A stretch of 64,000 nt of DNA from Texcoconibacillus texcoconensis (GCF_014202575.1 NZ_JACHHB010000003.1:78103-142102), one strand, 5' to 3'; counted from the first letter of the stretch, positions 30,301-38,753 are shown. The notes: a model not told the origin generated them from the letters alone. A program made the numbers and translations.

Positions 30301-30719
30301 TTTTCGATGATGAACTTTTGCAATAATCCTTCGTCAAATGGCGATATCACAATTAAATCATCGACTTCTGAAATATCATGAATAAAAAGGTGCGGTCTGT
30401 TCCGCTCAGCACGCGATTGGGCTAGCGATGTTAACTTCAAAAGCTCGCGATAACCTTCGTTTGATTTTGCAAGGAAAACAAGTGCTCCTTCTTTTTCAGA
30501 ATGAGGATCTTTTACAAGTAACTCCACACCTAGAATTGGTTTGATTTTGTACTTTAAACAAGTGCGATAAAAGTCAACGATTCCATACATCGCATCGATA
30601 TCGGTTAAAGCGAGTGCCTTATACCCTTGGTCAGCCGCTTTTTTGACGAGGGATGGAATCGTCGCCGTAGACTGTAATAAACTGTAACAACTATGTACGT
30701 GCAGATGAACAAAGCTCAT
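27339..30719 (-). CDS. dnaE: DNA polymerase III alpha subunit DnaE
   Basis: The non-PolC replicative polymerase, which in Bacillus extends RNA primers on the lagging strand. In about 1126 residues: N-terminal PHP domain (HLHVHSCYS, 6-14), polymerase palm with GPGRGSAAGSL near 344-354 and catalytic PDIDIDF at about 385-391, tandem helix-hairpin-helix region, and an OB-fold (about 965-1050). The second of two adjacent ATGs is used (8 bases from AGGAG; the first is 5 bases away), matching B. subtilis MSFVHL. Divergent from ytrH. Confidence 0.96.
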   Translation of the reverse strand: MSFVHLHVHSCYSLLQSTATIPSLVKKAADQGYKALALTDIDAMYGIVDFYRTCLKYKIKPILGVELLVKDPHSEKEGALVFLAKSNEGYRELLKLTSLAQSRAERNRPHLFIHDISEVDDLIVISPFDEGLLQKFIIEKRDADAKRWLTLCQNSVGKDNYFVEIQDHKTPNSHERLYTVLSWVKEESVLFIASNHVHFVEPNEEQALEVLTAIRHGEQWDRETYQNSSPEFALKSPEEMRDKFHYIHEALEQTVTIANRCNVNLPIGETVLPAYPVPNEGSARDFLRQLCQNGATEKYSVVDSDVDERLDYELSVIDSMQYNEYFLIVWDFMKYAREQGILTGPGRGSAAGSLVAYVLGITDVDPLKYDLLFERFLNPERVSMPDIDIDFSDERRDEVIEYVAHKYGKDKVAQIVTFGTLAAKAAIRDAGRALSTDSKLVDQVAKLIPSRPNVTLIKALEESDQLHSLINKNNEAAGIFSIARQIEGLPRHTSVHAAGIVISRDPLTDVVPLQLGADDLAITQYAMGDLEALGLLKMDFLGLRNLSFIEKVLHNIRVRTGQRLDIQKIPFDDSATYELLSEGKTTGIFQLESQGMKSVLQRLKPSMFEDIVAVNALYRPGPMEQIPVYIRRKHGQEEPQYVHPDLKSILERTYGVIVYQEQIMQIASKMAGFSLGEADILRRAVSKKERSILEEQRERFIRGAKQKGYAEQEANNVYDTIVRFADYGFNRSHAVAYSMISYQLAYLKANFHTEFMTSLLSSVMYNQDKIASYLYEAKQNGVGVLPPSINRSEADFTAEETEIRYGLGAVKNVGHRALEAIIAERENGPYTSIDQLCRRIDRKLVPKRALESLILAGACDELQGHRAQQLAALVTTYDQNDTEDGGLVPTDSAKEQLPEVPPFENVEALQYERDVLGTYLSDHPITPYLSTLDGYQRYTIHAAEKQNLVTFRIAGVVEEIRVIRTKKGAQMAFLTIEDEEGRAELTVFPIVYERMVHLCEKGKILFLEVKRDQYGGEEKWNVQRATNVSSLKPISEQPQNENEENQENQLFIRISSHFESKTFLHRLKEELVNHPGNTEVILYYERTKQVRALPSYLAVEPNALLISKLQSLLGEKNIYVKKEHGV

Positions 30720-30831
30720 CATACCTTCTCCTTTTTAACAAACAATCTTTCCTTATATATATCATTTTCCTTCAATCATTGTATCGTAAACAAGAAAGAC
30801 ATACACCCATTTCCACCTGTAAAAGAAAAGA

Positions 30832-30860
30832 ACATATCTTGTCAACTTTGTCCATATATA
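30832..30860 (+). promoter_or_regulatory. Sigma-E-like promoter of ytrH-ytrI
   Basis: ACATATC (30832-30838) and CATATATA (30853-30860), 14 bp apart, resemble the sigma-E -35 (KMATATT) and -10 (CATACAMT) elements at five positions each. B. subtilis ytrHI is in the sigma-E regulon. The region is AT-rich, so chance matches are possible. Confidence 0.45.
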
Positions 30861-30899
30861 TTTATCAGTGACCTCACAATGAGAGGAGGGCTGTTAACC

Positions 30900-31232
30900 T
30901 TGGACCGAGAATTTTTGGCAACACTCGTGATTGATTACTTTGTAGCCTTCGGTGTCATAATTGGCGGAACAATCGTCGGAGGCGTTGGTGCATATTTGAT
31001 CGGAAAACCGCCATTATCTGTCATGTATGATCTAGCTAGTAGCTTAAAAATATGGGCATTAGTCGCTGCAATTGGGGGGACGTTTGACGCGATTTCTACT
31101 TTAGAACGAGGAATTTTTGAAGGGACACATTCAGATATTTTCAGAACCGTCGTCGTTATTTTTGCAGCATTGAGTGGCGCTCATTCGGGAACTGTTTTCA
31201 TTCAGTGGTTGACACAGGAGGGTATGCAATAA
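30900..31232 (+). CDS. ytrH: Sporulation membrane protein YtrH
   Basis: A 110-residue membrane protein with three to four hydrophobic segments. LKIWALVAAIGGTFDAISTLERG (shown here in part: LKIWALVAAIGGTFDA) is nearly identical to the YtrH core. The start is a TTG: GGAGGG ends 9 bases before it, whereas upstream ATGs in frame lack a ribosome site. It overlaps ytrI by one base. In B. subtilis ytrHI is needed for efficient sporulation and is made in the mother cell. Confidence 0.92.
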   Translation: MDREFLATLVIDYFVAFGVIIGGTIVGGVGAYLIGKPPLSVMYDLASSLKIWALVAAIGGTFDAISTLERGIFEGTHSDIFRTVVVIFAALSGAHSGTVFIQWLTQEGMQ

Positions 31233-31735
31233 TGAGGATCCCTCCTTTTTACAATGATTCCACATGGCAACGTTTTTTTGCTGGCATTGTTGTAGGTATG
31301 ATTATTGGATGGTTGTTTTTCCTTTATAATTTTGGCAATGTTCACGAAAAATTGGTCTTGGAAATCAACAAACAAAAATCCACAATTGAAAATCAAGAAG
31401 AAACAATAGACATTTTACAGAGAGACCAAGAGGAAATAAACGAAGAAGCAAAGAAGAACTTAACTGTTCAAGATATCAAAATCACCGTCGTCAACGAAGA
31501 AGACATCAAACTAAGTGAGCTTACTTTACACGAATTAAAAGCAAATGTTGAGCACGAGCTTGAAATTGTTAGGAACAAAAACATCGAAACGGTCGCAAAC
31601 ACAAAAGAATTGTTATTAAAAGCCGTCGAAAATAAAACCTTCGTCGTAAATGAAAATCGTTATAAACTTAACATTGAACAATTGTTTTTATTTACCACGC
31701 TGGAAATTTTCGTAAGAATCGAAGAAGATTCCTAA
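31232..31735 (+). CDS. ytrI: Sporulation membrane protein YtrI
   Basis: A 167-residue protein: a short N-terminal cytoplasmic stretch, one membrane segment (about 15-33), then a coiled-coil rich in Glu/Asn/Lys (40-75) and a polar C-terminal domain. The ATG shares its A with the ytrH stop codon and has GGAGGG 9 bases upstream, so translation is coupled. The position after ytrH and the TM-plus-coil layout identify it as YtrI; primary sequence conservation is weaker. Confidence 0.85.
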   Translation: MRIPPFYNDSTWQRFFAGIVVGMIIGWLFFLYNFGNVHEKLVLEINKQKSTIENQEETIDILQRDQEEINEEAKKNLTVQDIKITVVNEEDIKLSELTLHELKANVEHELEIVRNKNIETVANTKELLLKAVENKTFVVNENRYKLNIEQLFLFTTLEIFVRIEEDS

Positions 31736-31851
31736 TCAAAAAAGTTCATAAACCTCATATCCACACATATAAATGTCTTGAAGTCGGAGAGTTGTTTATT
31801 TTTCGAATATTTTATGAATTTTAAGTAAAACTCCGCACATTTTCCTCTTTT

Positions 31852-31884
31852 ATCGCTATAATAAATGTAGCGATTTTTCTTTTC
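31852..31884 (+). terminator. Likely terminator of ytrH-ytrI
   Basis: 7-bp stem ATCGCTA/TAGCGAT (31852-31858, 31868-31874) with a 9-nt loop, then TTTTCTTTT. It is 120 bp past ytrI. The rest of 31736-31983 shows no gene. Confidence 0.55.
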
Positions 31885-31983
31885 ATACTAAATACCGTCA
31901 ACTCCAACACATTTACCCATTTTAACAGAACCCTTTGTAAAACTTTTTTCTCTTTCTCTAAAAAGCAAAGGAAGGTGAAGACC

Positions 31984-32172
31984 ATGGTTATCAGTCCACG
32001 AAGGCTTGCTAAGGAGAAAGTCAACAATTTACTTGCTGGCTATTCCGCTTATTCAGAAACTGAAGAAGTGTCGACATTGATTAAACGAGAGTGTCATAAG
32101 TTAAACGTTGACGTAATGGAAGAAACGTCATCAACCGGATCATGGTTTATCCCAAAGGAACGTTTTAAATAG
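31984..32172 (+). CDS. Small protein of unknown function (62 aa)
   Basis: A 62-residue soluble protein, MVISPRRLAKEKV..., ending TGSWFIPKERFK, with no membrane segment and one Cys. GAAGGTG lies 6 bases before the ATG (a GTG three codons earlier is too close to the ribosome site), and a strong terminator follows the stop at once, which together support a real gene. I do not recognise the family. It is convergent with nrnA. Confidence 0.7.
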   Translation: MVISPRRLAKEKVNNLLAGYSAYSETEEVSTLIKRECHKLNVDVMEETSSTGSWFIPKERFK

Positions 32173-32211
32173 GTCGGGCCCTCTTCTTTAAGAGAGCCTG
32201 ACCTATTTTTT
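32168..32211 (+). terminator. Strong terminator after the 62-aa gene
   Basis: Stem AATAGGTC-GGC-CTCTT paired with AAGAG-GCC-GACCTATT, short loop, then six T at 32205-32211. It overlaps the nrnA stop codon and may also work in reverse. Confidence 0.9.
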
Positions 32212-33148
32212 AACCTTTATGACAAGCTTCTTCTAATTCTGCGAGAAGTTGATCAGCCTCATTCCACGAGCTCACTTTTGCACCTGCGGCTAATTCATGT
32301 CCGCCACCATTATAACGGCTAGCGATTTTATTAACTGCTGGCCCCTTCGAACGCAGACGCACACGGATGATCTCTTCTTCTTCGACAAAAAACACCCATG
32401 CTTTCAAACCCTCTAACGTTGACAACGTATTGATAATCCCGCCTGCTTCTCTTGAAGTGACGTCATATGATGTAAGTAATGAAGAGGTTAACTTTATGTA
32501 TCCAGCACCAGAATCTAATATTTCTGCATTTGAAAGTACATATCCCTCAAGGCGTTTTAATGAAAGCGATGACTTTTCCATTTCGTTAAAAAGATCTGGA
32601 CGCGAGAAAGTATAGTTCGTTAACTCCGCCGCAATACGGAACGTTTTTTCTGTTGTATTAGGATGACGGAAACGTCCCGTATCACCAACAATACCTGCAA
32701 ATAAAAGACGTGCTACTTCAGAAGATAAGCTCATCCCATCCTGTTTCCAAGCATTATACAACTCATAGACCATTTCACTAACTGAGCTCGAATTAATGTC
32801 AACCCAAGAGACGTCACCATACTCTTCCACCTCAGGGTGGTGGTCAATTTTAATAAGTGCTTCTCCACGCTCATAACGTTTGTCGTCTACACGTTCCAAA
32901 TTAGCCGTATCACAGACAATCACAAGTGACCCTTCATACATTTCTTCATCGATCTCATCCATTTTTGCTAAAAACGTAAGCGATTCTTCCTCTTCACCCA
33001 CAGCAAACACTTGTTTATCTGGATAATTCTCTTGAATCAATGCTTTCAGACCTGCTTGTGAACCAATGGCATCAGGATCGGGATTTTCATGGCGGTGAAT
33101 TATAATCTTGTTATATTGTTCGATCATATTTTTGATTTCTTGTTTCAT
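32210..33148 (-). CDS. nrnA: Oligoribonuclease / 3'-phosphoadenosine 5'-phosphate phosphatase NrnA
   Basis: DHH/DHHA1 phosphoesterase that degrades nanoRNAs and pAp (B. subtilis YtqI). In 312 residues: HRHENPDPDAIGS near 19-31, CDTAN near 79, DHHP near 103-106 (all Mn2+ ligands), and the C-terminal GGGHELAAGA substrate motif. The start MKQEIKNMI has AAGGAG nine bases upstream. Confidence 0.93.
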   Translation of the reverse strand: MKQEIKNMIEQYNKIIIHRHENPDPDAIGSQAGLKALIQENYPDKQVFAVGEEEESLTFLAKMDEIDEEMYEGSLVIVCDTANLERVDDKRYERGEALIKIDHHPEVEEYGDVSWVDINSSSVSEMVYELYNAWKQDGMSLSSEVARLLFAGIVGDTGRFRHPNTTEKTFRIAAELTNYTFSRPDLFNEMEKSSLSLKRLEGYVLSNAEILDSGAGYIKLTSSLLTSYDVTSREAGGIINTLSTLEGLKAWVFFVEEEEIIRVRLRSKGPAVNKIASRYNGGGHELAAGAKVSSWNEADQLLAELEEACHKG

Positions 33149-33249
33149 TAAACAATTCTCCTTCATTTACATTCGTGATATTAGCGTCTGAAACGATATT
33201 GCGTTAAAATGTAAGAAATTAACGATATATAATAAAAGGAGACGCTATT

Positions 33250-33570
33250 ATGATTTTTACAACAGTCATTATCGCTTCACTTGTATTATTTGCTTATTAT
33301 AAAATAAAGCAAATCAGAACGAAACAACCAATGAGCAGACAGTGGCAATCAACAAAAGGTAACATAGCCGTCGGTGTTTTCCTTACCGCTTTCGGGCTTG
33401 ACCAGATCATCTATCGTCAAACGACCGTTGCCTATATTGTCGGATTCAGTTTTATAGCGCTTGGCCTTGTTAATCTCATTCTAGGCTACCGCCTATACCG
33501 CTATTATTTACCTCTTGCCGCAAAAGAATCCGAACAATCTCGCGATGCCGCTATCAAAAGTCAACACTAA
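33250..33570 (+). CDS. ytpI: YtpI family membrane protein
   Basis: A 106-residue protein with three membrane segments (about 2-16, 37-53, 60-80) and a charged C-terminus. The Y-x-K-x-K-x2-R-x-K-x-P start and GYRLYRYYLP end resemble the YtpI family, which always neighbours ytqI/nrnA and ytoI in Bacillus. Function unknown. GGAG lies 8 bases before the ATG. Confidence 0.8.
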   Translation: MIFTTVIIASLVLFAYYKIKQIRTKQPMSRQWQSTKGNIAVGVFLTAFGLDQIIYRQTTVAYIVGFSFIALGLVNLILGYRLYRYYLPLAAKESEQSRDAAIKSQH

Positions 33571-33660
33571 AACAAGAAAACATTAGACAAGGTGATTGTC
33601 ATGTTTTCCAAAACAGGCTATCCAAAGTTCTTGAGGATGTTCGTTTTTATCAAACTGAAC

Positions 33661-33690
33661 AAAAAGAGGGGAGATATACTCCCCTTTTTT
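33661..33690. terminator. Bidirectional terminator between ytpI and ytoI
   Basis: GGGGAG/CTCCCC stem (33668-33684) with A-run on the left and six T on the right, so a U-tract follows the hairpin in both directions. It lies between convergent ytpI and ytoI. Confidence 0.9.
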
Positions 33691-33707
33691 GTTCGATCTC
33701 CCCGCCA

Positions 33708-35015
33708 TTAGCGGTCGATTAATTGTGCCATTACCATTGCTTTCCCAACAATTTGCGAATCGTGATATATTTCAACATCTACTTTCCCAAACTTTCGACC
33801 AACTTCTAACACTTTTGGATAAACATCTATTTGCGAATCAATTTGAACAGGCTTAATAAAAAATAACGTCATATTTTCAACAACGAGGTCACCTTTTTTA
33901 TATTTTCGAAGCACACGACTACCTGCTTCTGTGACAATCGTCGTAATAACCCCGTAAGATATCGTTCCGAGCTGGTTTGTCATTTGTGGTGTGACTTCTA
34001 AACGAAAAGCATACTCATTAGCCGTTGATGCATCAGAAAAATGACTTGTTACTAAGTCTTCTATCGTTTCACCAACGTGCGGTTGGCGTTGTATCATTTG
34101 CAATGCTTTCAACACATCTTGACGACTAATAACCCCTAAGAGCTTACGGCTTGCATCGACAACAGGGAGAAGTTCAATCCCTTCCCAGACCATCATATGC
34201 GCTGCTGAAGCAACTGAGGTTTTCCCTGTGACAGTAATAGGGGTTTTCGTCATCACTTTCTCAATCTCGATCATTTGACTAACACCCATCACGTCTTTAG
34301 ACGTAACCATCCCTTGCAGTTTGCCAAGTTCATCAACAACAGGATAGCGGCTATGACTCGTTTTATTGTTGAGCTCATGCCATTTTTCCACTGTATGGGA
34401 GGTTGTCATATAATGCGTGTTCTCTAATGAAATAAGAATGTCATCAACGAGCGTAATTTCTTTTTTGATCAATTGGTCATAAATTGCCCGATTAATCATT
34501 GCTGCGACAGTAAAGGTGTCATAGCTAGTTGAAATAATAGGTAAATGAAGTTCATCCGCGCGTCTTTTCACTTCTTCACTCGTATCAAAGCCACCTGTAA
34601 TTAAAACTGCCGACCCTTCTTCTAATGCTAATTTATGTACTTCTTCACGGTTACCGACAATCAATAAGTTTCCCGCTTCAACGTAACGCATCATTTGTTC
34701 AGCTTTCATCGCACCAATGACAAATTTATTTAACGTTTTATATAAACCATTTCGTCCACCGAGCACTTGACCGTCAACAATATTAATAACCTCAGCATAT
34801 GTAAGACGCTCAATATTTTCTTTTTGCTTTTTTTCTATACGAATCGTACCTACACGTTCGATTGTACTGACAAGCCCTTGATTTTCAGCATCTTTTATCG
34901 CGCGATAGGCCGTCCCCTCACTTACATTTAATGCTTTAGCGATTTGACGTACAGATATTTTATGACCTACATCTAACGACGAGATATGTTCTAAAATTTG
35001 TTCGTGCTTCGTCAT
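33708..35015 (-). CDS. ytoI: DRTGG-CBS-HotDog regulatory protein YtoI
   Basis: A 435-residue multidomain protein: N-terminal winged helix-turn-helix (about 5-62, VRQIAKALNVSEGTAYRAIKD), DRTGG domain (70-185), a CBS pair (195-310; SRYPVVDELGKLQGMVTSKDVMG and LLPVVDASRKLLGVISRQDVL regions) and a C-terminal HotDog/thioesterase-like domain (320-435). CBS pairs usually bind adenylates, so nucleotide-responsive transcription control is likely but unproven. A SigA-type start is preceded by GGGGGAAG. Confidence 0.9.
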   Translation of the reverse strand: MTKHEQILEHISSLDVGHKISVRQIAKALNVSEGTAYRAIKDAENQGLVSTIERVGTIRIEKKQKENIERLTYAEVINIVDGQVLGGRNGLYKTLNKFVIGAMKAEQMMRYVEAGNLLIVGNREEVHKLALEEGSAVLITGGFDTSEEVKRRADELHLPIISTSYDTFTVAAMINRAIYDQLIKKEITLVDDILISLENTHYMTTSHTVEKWHELNNKTSHSRYPVVDELGKLQGMVTSKDVMGVSQMIEIEKVMTKTPITVTGKTSVASAAHMMVWEGIELLPVVDASRKLLGVISRQDVLKALQMIQRQPHVGETIEDLVTSHFSDASTANEYAFRLEVTPQMTNQLGTISYGVITTIVTEAGSRVLRKYKKGDLVVENMTLFFIKPVQIDSQIDVYPKVLEVGRKFGKVDVEIYHDSQIVGKAMVMAQLIDR

Positions 35016-35140
35016 CGAAGCTTCCCCCTTCTACGCATCACAACTGTTTTACCATCCAGATACGGCTGTACTAATACAAGTATAATCCTAGAACAGAAGG
35101 AGTGCAAGCTGTTTTAAAACATCTACTACTCGATCAAACG

Positions 35141-35353
35141 TCAAACATCCTCCGCAGATTTCTTCGTTGTTTTTTTCGACTTCATCCAAGCCTGGAAGTT
35201 TCCGACTAGCGCAAACAAAGATATAATCCCCCATAAAATAATGAAAAGATAAAATAGAAGGTTATTGCTAGGGAAGGAAAATGATTGAAATGCTTGATAA
35301 ATAAGTGCACCTACAGCTAATAAACAAACAAAATAACGTTGACCTTTCAACAT
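35141..35353 (-). CDS. Small membrane protein of unknown function (70 aa)
   Basis: A 70-residue protein with two membrane segments (about 6-22 and 31-52) and a Lys-rich C-terminus (KSKKTTKKSAEDV). The start MLKGQRYFV has GGAGGTGG four to six bases upstream; the frame is open 21 codons earlier without support. Family not recognised; it lies 125 bp upstream of ytoI on the same strand. Confidence 0.7.
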   Translation of the reverse strand: MLKGQRYFVCLLAVGALIYQAFQSFSFPSNNLLFYLFIILWGIISLFALVGNFQAWMKSKKTTKKSAEDV

Positions 35354-35487
35354 ACTGCCACCTCCTGTATCATAATATGTACAGGCTTTATATTCCATGA
35401 TGATATTCACAGTCACCGATACATATGAAGGAACATTTACCTTATGCCTCTGTCATTTACCAAGAGTTTGAAAGGAGGGCGTATTAG

Positions 35488-36159
35488 ATGGGCACTTTCT
35501 TGTATTCCTCGTTTGCAACCTTTATATTTTTACTTATAGCAATGACGGGTTGTCAAAACGATTCCCCACCTATTAAAGAGCAATTTGAAGAAAACGAAGA
35601 AGTAGAAATCATTTTTGATAATGAAATTGAAGATTTAAATTTTGAAGATTACCGTAACATTACAGAAGAAGCCAATGAATATTTAAACGATGAAAATATT
35701 GATGATCCTGATATACGAAGATGGTTTATTCGAGAGAAAATATCTCATTTACAAAACCGAATTCAGAAAACAAATGAAAACATTTTAGAAGATGCAAAAG
35801 AACGTTTTAAATACGAAATTGCTTGGCGAGAGTTAGCTGAAAAACGCTATCATATTCACGCTTCAGAAACATCTATTAAAGAACAGATAGAATATAACCT
35901 CGCTTTATTCGGTGATGAAATGCCCGAAACGATCATTGGTATGGCTGAAGGTCTTGATATGACTGTTGAAGAATTTATGTCTGAGTTTGACCGCGATCAT
36001 GCTGAACGAAGTGTCATCTGGCAAAAGCTGATGCCTTTATTAATGGAAAAGTATCAACAAACAACAGATGAAGTTGTAGAAAGCTTTCAACTCGGCCAAC
36101 TTTACGAGCAAGAGGTTTATGATTATTTAGAAGAGGAAGAGGAAGAAGCAGAAGAATGA
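35488..36159 (+). CDS. Putative lipoprotein with SurA/PrsA-like N-domain
   Basis: A 223-residue exported protein. The first 21 residues form a lipoprotein signal with lipobox AMTGC (Cys22 lipidated). An acidic linker (30-75) follows, then a helical domain resembling the SurA N-terminal chaperone domain (about 90-190: KERFKYEIAWRELAEKRYHI, IKEQIEYNLALFG, GMAEGLDMTVEEFM). There is no parvulin isomerase domain. It ends in a run of Glu residues. GGAGGG precedes the ATG. A chaperone-like role at the cell surface is inference only. Confidence 0.8.
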   Translation: MGTFLYSSFATFIFLLIAMTGCQNDSPPIKEQFEENEEVEIIFDNEIEDLNFEDYRNITEEANEYLNDENIDDPDIRRWFIREKISHLQNRIQKTNENILEDAKERFKYEIAWRELAEKRYHIHASETSIKEQIEYNLALFGDEMPETIIGMAEGLDMTVEEFMSEFDRDHAERSVIWQKLMPLLMEKYQQTTDEVVESFQLGQLYEQEVYDYLEEEEEEAEE

Positions 36160-36179
36160 TCTTAATTGTTATCATGCTT

Positions 36180-36227
36180 AAAAAGAGGCTTCACTTCAGT
36201 TATCAAGCTGAAGGAAGCCTCTTTTTA
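36180..36227. terminator. Bidirectional terminator between lipoprotein gene and ytkL
   Basis: Long stem AAAAAGAGGCTTC-CTTCAG paired with CTGAAG-GAAGCCTCTTTTT, one bulge, 8-nt loop; T runs in both directions suit the convergent genes. Confidence 0.93.
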
Positions 36228-36243
36228 AAACCACTTCATTCTA

Positions 36244-36930
36244 TTAAACCTCAAGCGAATCTCCAGGTTTCATTACATGACCTTCTTGCCCACTGTTTAA
36301 TTTGTTTACAAACGCTTCTCCATCTTGTTCAATAAGCGGGAATGTATTGTAATGAACTGGAACTACTTTTTTTGCTTGAACCCACTCTGCTGCAAGTGCT
36401 GCATCATCAGGACCCATTGTGAAATTGTCACCAATAGGTAGAAATGCAACGTCTATATCGTTTCGGTCTCCAATAAGCTTTAAGTCTGAAAATAGCGCTG
36501 TATCTCCCGCATGGTAAATCGTCTTACCTTCAGCAGTAAACAAAATCCCTGCTGGCATGCCCGTATAAACAATTCGCTGATTCTCTTCCTCTGTGTACGC
36601 AGAACCGTGAAATGCTTGAGTCAACTTTACCGTTCCAAAATCAAATGTATGTTGGCCACCGATGTGCATTGGATGAGCATTAACACCTTGCCATCCTAAA
36701 TATGTTGCTAATTCAAACGGAGCGACGACTTGAGCATCGTTCTTTTTCGCTAGTTGGACAGTATCACCAACATGATCATTATGACCATGCGTTAACAAAA
36801 TCACATCAACATTCAAGTCATCAGCATTAAGATCCGTATTCCCATTCCCTGTAATAAATGGATCAATAATAATCGTTTTATCATTCGTTTCAACTTTTAC
36901 TACTGAATGTCCGTGATAAGATAGCTTCAC
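36244..36930 (-). CDS. ytkL: UPF0173 metallo-beta-lactamase-fold hydrolase YtkL
   Basis: A 228-residue metal-dependent hydrolase of the UPF0173 group. Zinc ligands: THGHNDH near 47-53, a GD in YHAGDTALF near 140, and His in the C-terminal VPVHYNTFP. Substrate unknown. No signal peptide. It faces away from the M24 peptidase gene across 237 bp. Confidence 0.92.
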   Translation of the reverse strand: MKLSYHGHSVVKVETNDKTIIIDPFITGNGNTDLNADDLNVDVILLTHGHNDHVGDTVQLAKKNDAQVVAPFELATYLGWQGVNAHPMHIGGQHTFDFGTVKLTQAFHGSAYTEEENQRIVYTGMPAGILFTAEGKTIYHAGDTALFSDLKLIGDRNDIDVAFLPIGDNFTMGPDDAALAAEWVQAKKVVPVHYNTFPLIEQDGEAFVNKLNSGQEGHVMKPGDSLEV

Positions 36931-37167
36931 GTGAGCCCACTCCTTTCAATACTCAATCTTCATGGTATATCCCTTATATCATTCACAATATCTTCTTTCC
37001 CACCTTCAAGAATAAAAAAACCTCTTTTTTTATAACGACTTTTTCTCTACATGTCATTCACGGTTCGTTTTATTTTTCACTCCTCACATGTTACAGTTAA
37101 CGTCACTATAATGAAACTTACATAAACGTCAACAATATCAACTACAATTCAAGGAGATGATTACAAT

Positions 37168-38280
37168 ATGTCCGATAAAGAAAAAGCCATGCAACAATGG
37201 ATGAAAGAGGTAAATGTCGACGTTACATGCCTACAATCAAAAGCAAATGTTTTTTATTTTAGTGATTTTTATACAGACCCTCACGAACGTCTCGTCGCTT
37301 TGTTTTTATTTCAAGACGAAACCCAAATCCCACTTATGGTTTGCCCTTCTATGGAAGTAAATCAAGCGAGAGATACTGGTTTCAAAGGCGAAGTGATTGG
37401 ATATCATGACCACGAAGACCCATGGCAACTTGTAAAAAAAGCCATAGAGTCGAGAGGCATTGGTGTAAAGAAGGTAGGTGTCGAAAAACAAGAAATGAGC
37501 TTAGCACGAGCAGAGCAATTATCTGAGGTCTTTGCTGGCGTGGACATTGTAAGAGCAGACGAACAAGTCCATGCTTTACGAAAAGTAAAAAGTGAAAATG
37601 AAATTGACGCTTTAAGAAAAGCAGCGAAACTAGCCGACTACGGTGTCCAGATTGGCATTGAGTCACTGGAACTAGGAAAAACTGAAGTAGAAGTATTAGC
37701 TGACATTGAAGCTGCATTAAAGAAAAAGAACGTGGTCGGGATGTCTTTTTCAACAATGGTTTTGTTTGGTGAGAAAACGAGTGACCCACATGGAAATCCT
37801 GGCAACCGGAGATTACAACGAGGAGACTTTGTATTGTTTGACCTTGGGGTGATCATTGATGGTTACTGTTCAGACATTACGCGTACAGTCGTATACGGCG
37901 AAGCTAATGAAAAACAACGCGAAGTCTATGAAACTGTCCTTCGAGCACAAAATGAAACATTAGCTAGGTGTCAAGCTGGGACACAGATTGGCGAGCTAGA
38001 CAAAACAGCTCGAAAGCTTATTGAAGGCGCGGGATATGGCCAGTATTTCCCCCACCGTATTGGACACGGTTTAGGTATTGATGTTCACGAAGCACCATCT
38101 ATGCATGAACATAATAAGGAAACACTCGTTGATGGGATGGCCTTTACAATTGAACCAGGCATTTATCACCCTGAAATTGGCGGGGTGCGTATTGAGGACG
38201 ATGTTGTGATCGAAAATGGGAACGCCGTTTGCTTAACAAACTTTCCGAAAGAACTTCAGATTATTAACGAAAGCGACTAA
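37168..38280 (+). CDS. M24 family Xaa-Pro peptidase
   Basis: A 370-residue cytosolic peptidase expected to cleave Xaa-Pro bonds. The N-terminal creatinase-like domain (1-135) is followed by the pita-bread domain; metal ligands are Asp in FDLGVIIDGYCSDITRT, His in HRIGHGLGIDVHEAP, and Glu in FTIEPGIY and GVRIEDDVV. Dipeptidase (PepQ-like) and aminopeptidase cannot be told apart from sequence alone. GGAG is 11 bases before the ATG. Confidence 0.88.
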   Translation: MSDKEKAMQQWMKEVNVDVTCLQSKANVFYFSDFYTDPHERLVALFLFQDETQIPLMVCPSMEVNQARDTGFKGEVIGYHDHEDPWQLVKKAIESRGIGVKKVGVEKQEMSLARAEQLSEVFAGVDIVRADEQVHALRKVKSENEIDALRKAAKLADYGVQIGIESLELGKTEVEVLADIEAALKKKNVVGMSFSTMVLFGEKTSDPHGNPGNRRLQRGDFVLFDLGVIIDGYCSDITRTVVYGEANEKQREVYETVLRAQNETLARCQAGTQIGELDKTARKLIEGAGYGQYFPHRIGHGLGIDVHEAPSMHEHNKETLVDGMAFTIEPGIYHPEIGGVRIEDDVVIENGNAVCLTNFPKELQIINESD

Positions 38281-38290
38281 GTATATGACT

Positions 38291-38318
38291 AAGGCTGCCC
38301 AAATTCGTTGGACAGCCT
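38291..38318. terminator. Hairpin after the M24 peptidase gene
   Basis: AAGGCTG-CCA paired with TGG-CAGCCTT (one mismatch), 7-nt loop, between convergent genes. The T-tract is poor on both sides, so termination strength is uncertain. Confidence 0.45.
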
Positions 38319-38328
38319 TCTTAACTAA

Positions 38329-38712
38329 TCATATTTCTTTATCCCATACCCAAGTTTTCCTTTTATTCTCACCATTATGGAGCTTGATTTCTAAACGTTC
38401 CAATTCGTCAAAGCCTACCTCATTCGCCTGCTCAACAATCGTCTCCACCGGCGTATCTTCAGAAAATGTTAATTCATCTAACAATTCTTCGAATGATTGT
38501 CGTGCAGGATCGCCTTTAATAAGTCGGTGCCCCCATTCGAAAACAAAAGTATCTGGATTACGGTACATCCAGACATATTCTACGCCTGCGTCACGAATTG
38601 TCATTGTCATTTCAAAGTCTTTCGACCAATTGATGGCATTGACAGAATTAGGTGAGATAAGAATTGAAAAACTAAGGAAAATCATCATCAGAAAACGGAA
38701 TAAGGGAAACAT
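38329..38712 (-). CDS. Secreted protein of unknown function
   Basis: A 127-residue protein with a Sec signal peptide: hydrophobic core about 5-20 and a likely cleavage after VNA (residue 26). The mature part is acidic with many Trp/Tyr and no Cys, so it is soluble rather than lipidated. The start MFPLFRFLMM follows GAGGTG by 6 bases; 12 further upstream codons are rejected. It follows ytkK by 41 bp, probably in one unit. Family not recognised. Confidence 0.7.
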   Translation of the reverse strand: MFPLFRFLMMIFLSFSILISPNSVNAINWSKDFEMTMTIRDAGVEYVWMYRNPDTFVFEWGHRLIKGDPARQSFEELLDELTFSEDTPVETIVEQANEVGFDELERLEIKLHNGENKRKTWVWDKEI

Positions 38713-38753
38713 TTCCATCACCTCATCCTTAGTTTTCCATTTGCTCACTCATT

